Assembly (NCBI GenBank): GCA_004764695.1
Contig: SMSO01000025.1
Span: 4,442,862-4,506,861, forward strand
DNA length: 64,000 nt
Source: Schizochytrium sp. TIO01
Taxonomy: Eukaryota > Sar > Bigyra > Thraustochytrida > Thraustochytriidae
Reading direction: 5' to 3'
Shown: positions 61,086 through 64,000 of the stretch, piece by piece
How the letters are laid out: the number at the start of each line of letters is the position of its first letter
Numbering within the stretch: the first letter of the stretch is position 1
The notes under the pieces: generated by a model
Databases searched by the model: none
What the model saw: only the letters and a program-made list of their open reading frames with translations
Told to the model about the DNA's origin: nothing
Position numbers and translations under genes: made by a program

Positions 61086-64000
61086 CGTGCAACGCGCCAA
61101 GCGCTGCGTGCGCTTCGTTACCGCTCGACAAAGAACCTCGCGCTACCCCTTGGATTTGCTATCCCTGGCGCCAAAAGCTCTGGTTCAGACCCAGCTCCCA
61201 ATTCTGATTCTGGTTTCACTCCAGTTCTGCTCATTCTACATTATTTTCTATTTTCAAGATGTCTCCTATGAGCCTGGTTAGCAGTATATAGTACTATGTA
61301 TACAGGCCTCTAGCTAGCTATAGTAGTTCCAGGGTTTTCGAAATCATAAGATAGTGGTATAATTAACGCAAGCAAGATAAGCAGATCCATCCTTCGGACC
61401 AGGACCGTCGAAGAACTCCTGCTTCCCATCCCGCCTCTGCGACTTTAGGTCCACTACACCTTCGCCTTTCCCGCCCTCGCGTCCTCTTCGTCCTCTTCCT
61501 TCACGCCGTCTCCTGCCTCGGTGTCTCTCGCCATGTCGTACTCATGCTTAGCAGGGCAGGCATCGTGATGCCATCAACATGAATGAGCCAAGCCATCCTC
61601 GCATCGCAGCGCATCACCCGCGTGGCCTCCGGCGCTCCAAGTGACCAACCGTGACCCGGTCCACGCGGGTCTGCCCTGCGCTGGCCTGCCTCGTCGAACT
61701 GCTTCCCGGCACCACGCGCCGCGGGCTCTTGGGCTCTGCTTTGCGCGTCTTTCGCAGCGGCACTTGCCTACGAGGTCCTAGCGGCGCACTGTTGGCGCAC
61801 CTGGGTCGCCCCGGTTTGCGCAGGTTTCTGTAAGGCCAGCAAGGACCATCGTGGCGTCTCCGCGCTGTTCTGCGGGACCACGCGCTCCAAAACGAAGTGC
61901 CAACGAACTGGGCGCTGCTCGCTGGCCCGCCCCGGTTTCGCAGGCCCCGCGCGGCGACCTGGGAGCGCCGCAGGGGGCCCTCGCAAGGCTGGTTCGCGAT
62001 TGACCTGCTCGTATGGGTTTGAGAGCGCTCTGCTTGGCGCAAATGAGGTGATGGGTGTGCACCCGCTGCTATGCTAGCTGGACCGTAGGAGGCGCTGCGA
62101 TGTAGCTGGGACTAGGGAGGAGCTAGGGGCGCGAAGGAGGCCGAGACGGCGCGCGAAGACATGGAGCTGTACTGTGCTGTACTGCGGAGTGAGTTGACGC
62201 GGCGATGACGATCGCCATGGACGCGTTGGGACGTCAAGGGTGTGCGCTCGAAGGGCGGGTACTTGAAGATGGGATCGCGACGATCAGCGAAATCAGCAGG
62301 CTACACTTAGACAAGTTACTGGAAAGCGTGTACGCCTGGTCGGCCCGCAAGCAAGCTTGCAGCGACGCGGCACTGGGCGCGTGAATTTTCATCGGTACGG
62401 TGCGCGTGGAGGTCGTGGTCGTCGCTAGTGCTCGGGTTCGGGAGTGAGGAGGAAGCGTGTAAGCGAGGGCACCGTTTAGTCGCGATCTCATTTCTTTGCA
62501 GGTGAGAAAACCACTGGTTTTCCAGTAATCCTTTAATCTAGAAGACTGCATTTCATTTCACTGCGACATCGCCGCGTTTCCGATGCGACTGCTTTCTTCA
62601 TATTCACTTCGCTTCGGCGGCGAGGTCTTTGATTCATTGTTACCCTTTCATCCGCCTCCACGTGGCAGCCCTCCCCATCAATTACTTCCCGAAGCCATCT
62701 TTCCCGAAGCATTCGCAGAGGTCCTTCAGTTGCCCAAGATCTTGAAATGTCAGGCCCTGCATTCCAAAATGTAATCAGAATGGCCCCCATATTGCATTGA
62801 TTCGTGCATAATAAGCTCCACTTCTCAAGACTCGTCACGATTGGCTTCTCCGGACCCTCGTATCCACACGATTTGTGCATTACATTATCTTCAATGTGGA
62901 CAATAGGGTGTTGTTTTCCGTTTGTGACTCTGAGGAAGGTACCTAGGTAGGCTACATCTTAAGCGTCGCCAAGCTTTTGCGTTTCCCGGAGTCAATGCCA
63001 AGGGGTTTGTTTGTGTGGACAGGGCGCTGGTTTTAGATTATCCGGAATGCTGGTGCTCTATGATGATTTGGTTCAACAAATGAGTGATTGTCCAAGGCCA
63101 ATGTAATTCGGAAAAGAGAATTTTTATTTTTTGAATTTAAAGAAAAAAAAAATCGCTGAGGAAGGTTTCTCAAAAGTGTCGAATCGGAAAACGATTGAGT
63201 GCCTACTTCTAACGTTATTATTATGTAGATACTACCGCGGTTTTCAAGCTAAAACAATTTTTAAAACGATCTTCTTTTGAAAAAAGAAAAGAAAGACAAA
63301 ACTTTCATTTTAGAAACAATAAATGAATTCGATGAGCCTAATACCCTATGGATGGCTATATGATTAGTAGAGGGGAAGTTTGAAAAAACTAAAATAAAAC
63401 TCTATGTAGGAAGAGAAAGAACTTTGAAGAGAGGGTTTTGGAAGGACAGAGAAAGGAAAGAGAGAAAAAGAGGAAAAAGATTTTGGGATCGTGATTATTT
63501 ACTCTTTCTCTTTTTCTTTTTTAAAATTAATTATGCAAAGGAACAGATAAGTACTTTAGAAATGACAATCAAAATCGATCCATTGATCATTTCACTCGAT
63601 CAAGCAATCAGTCAATCACTTAAAGGCACGACTCAAGATTAGCGGGCTTGGAAAGAACTTCGGCAACAAATCAGCAAATCGCTTACTCAAGTTTGCGGAG
63701 CCCTGCCTATATCAGGTGCAGAAGAGAGAGTTCGTTGTTCGACCTGATCGACGTGGCGGCAGACTCGGATCGACCTGAACGCTCGAAGTATATCTTCGCC
63801 GTGAAGGCTAGTAGTAACAGGAAGGAAATTCAGAAGGAAGCTTCGGCGACGAGAGAGAAGAGGAGCTGCAAAACACCTATCTCGAGGGAACAGACCGTTA
63901 ATAGATTGTCAAGCGATTGAGTGATCGCCTCCAGAGATTCATCTCGAGAGATTGAGATTCTAGCATAATTGCAACTACTGCAAAATCTATATTCTTGGCG
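61086..64000. other. Right flank of the array, no gene seen
   Basis: GC-rich from about 61.4 to 62.6 kb, then AT-rich. Frames in the GC-rich part occur on both strands with Arg/Ala/Pro-rich translations typical of base composition rather than coding. CTAGCTAGCTA lies near 61311-61322, about 230 bases upstream of the B5 ATG, and GTACCTAGGTAGGC at 62939-62952. No RNA gene recognised. Confidence 0.5.

Noticed and set aside
61614-62062. Arg/Ala/Pro-rich frames in the GC-rich right flank
   Set aside because: Several overlapping frames on both strands are open at once, which reflects base composition. None has a domain.

Overview
The window looks like nuclear DNA from a protist. Genes are widely spaced and intronless as read here. 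The content is eukaryotic: a mitochondrial ETF alpha subunit with a presequence, a CFAP97-like flagellar protein, EF-hand and WW-like modules, and a tRNA-Asp with internal Pol III boxes and a T-run terminator. Intergenic DNA is rich in microsatellites. Intron-poor genes, a flagellar gene and strong C/G-ending codon bias in a housekeeping gene suit a stramenopile, perhaps a thraustochytrid-like labyrinthulomycete. The lineage is inference, not shown by any marker gene.

Layout. 0-9 kb: an AT-hook/zinc-finger protein (-), a two-pass membrane protein with a Cys-rich ectodomain (-), a CFAP97-like protein (-) and a 2OG-Fe(II) oxygenase (+). 9-18.3 kb: ETFA (-) inside long low-complexity DNA with many simple repeats. 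18.3-22.1 kb: a 1259-residue acidic protein with four C-terminal EF-hands (+), then tRNA-Asp(GUC).

23.2-61.1 kb is the centre of interest: twelve full-length paralogues of one 12-TM Major Facilitator family, all on the minus strand, head to tail, with no other convincing gene between them. The overall look is nodulin-like/MCH1-like MFS; the substrate cannot be read from sequence. They fall into blocks that follow map order: A1-A5 (23.2-38.3 kb), A6-A7 (39.9-45.7 kb) and B1-B5 (47.4-61.1 kb). The membrane core is conserved. The TM6-TM7 loop and C-terminal tail vary, but both contain short conserved peptides (a VLP motif in the loop and an S-x-L-E-type peptide at the extreme C-terminus) that suggest a shared trafficking or docking system. 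The spacing (0.7-2.7 kb) suggests separate promoters rather than an operon.

The largest gap in the array (41.4-44.1 kb) holds a nested inverted-repeat and tandem-repeat cluster built on a TTAAACCCC-containing unit, probably a MITE-like element or its remains, with a small orphan ORF attached. The last 2.9 kb (61.1-64 kb) has no convincing gene.

Several open frames extend upstream only through TTG or GTG codons. Starts given here are the first in-frame ATG that fits the family alignment.
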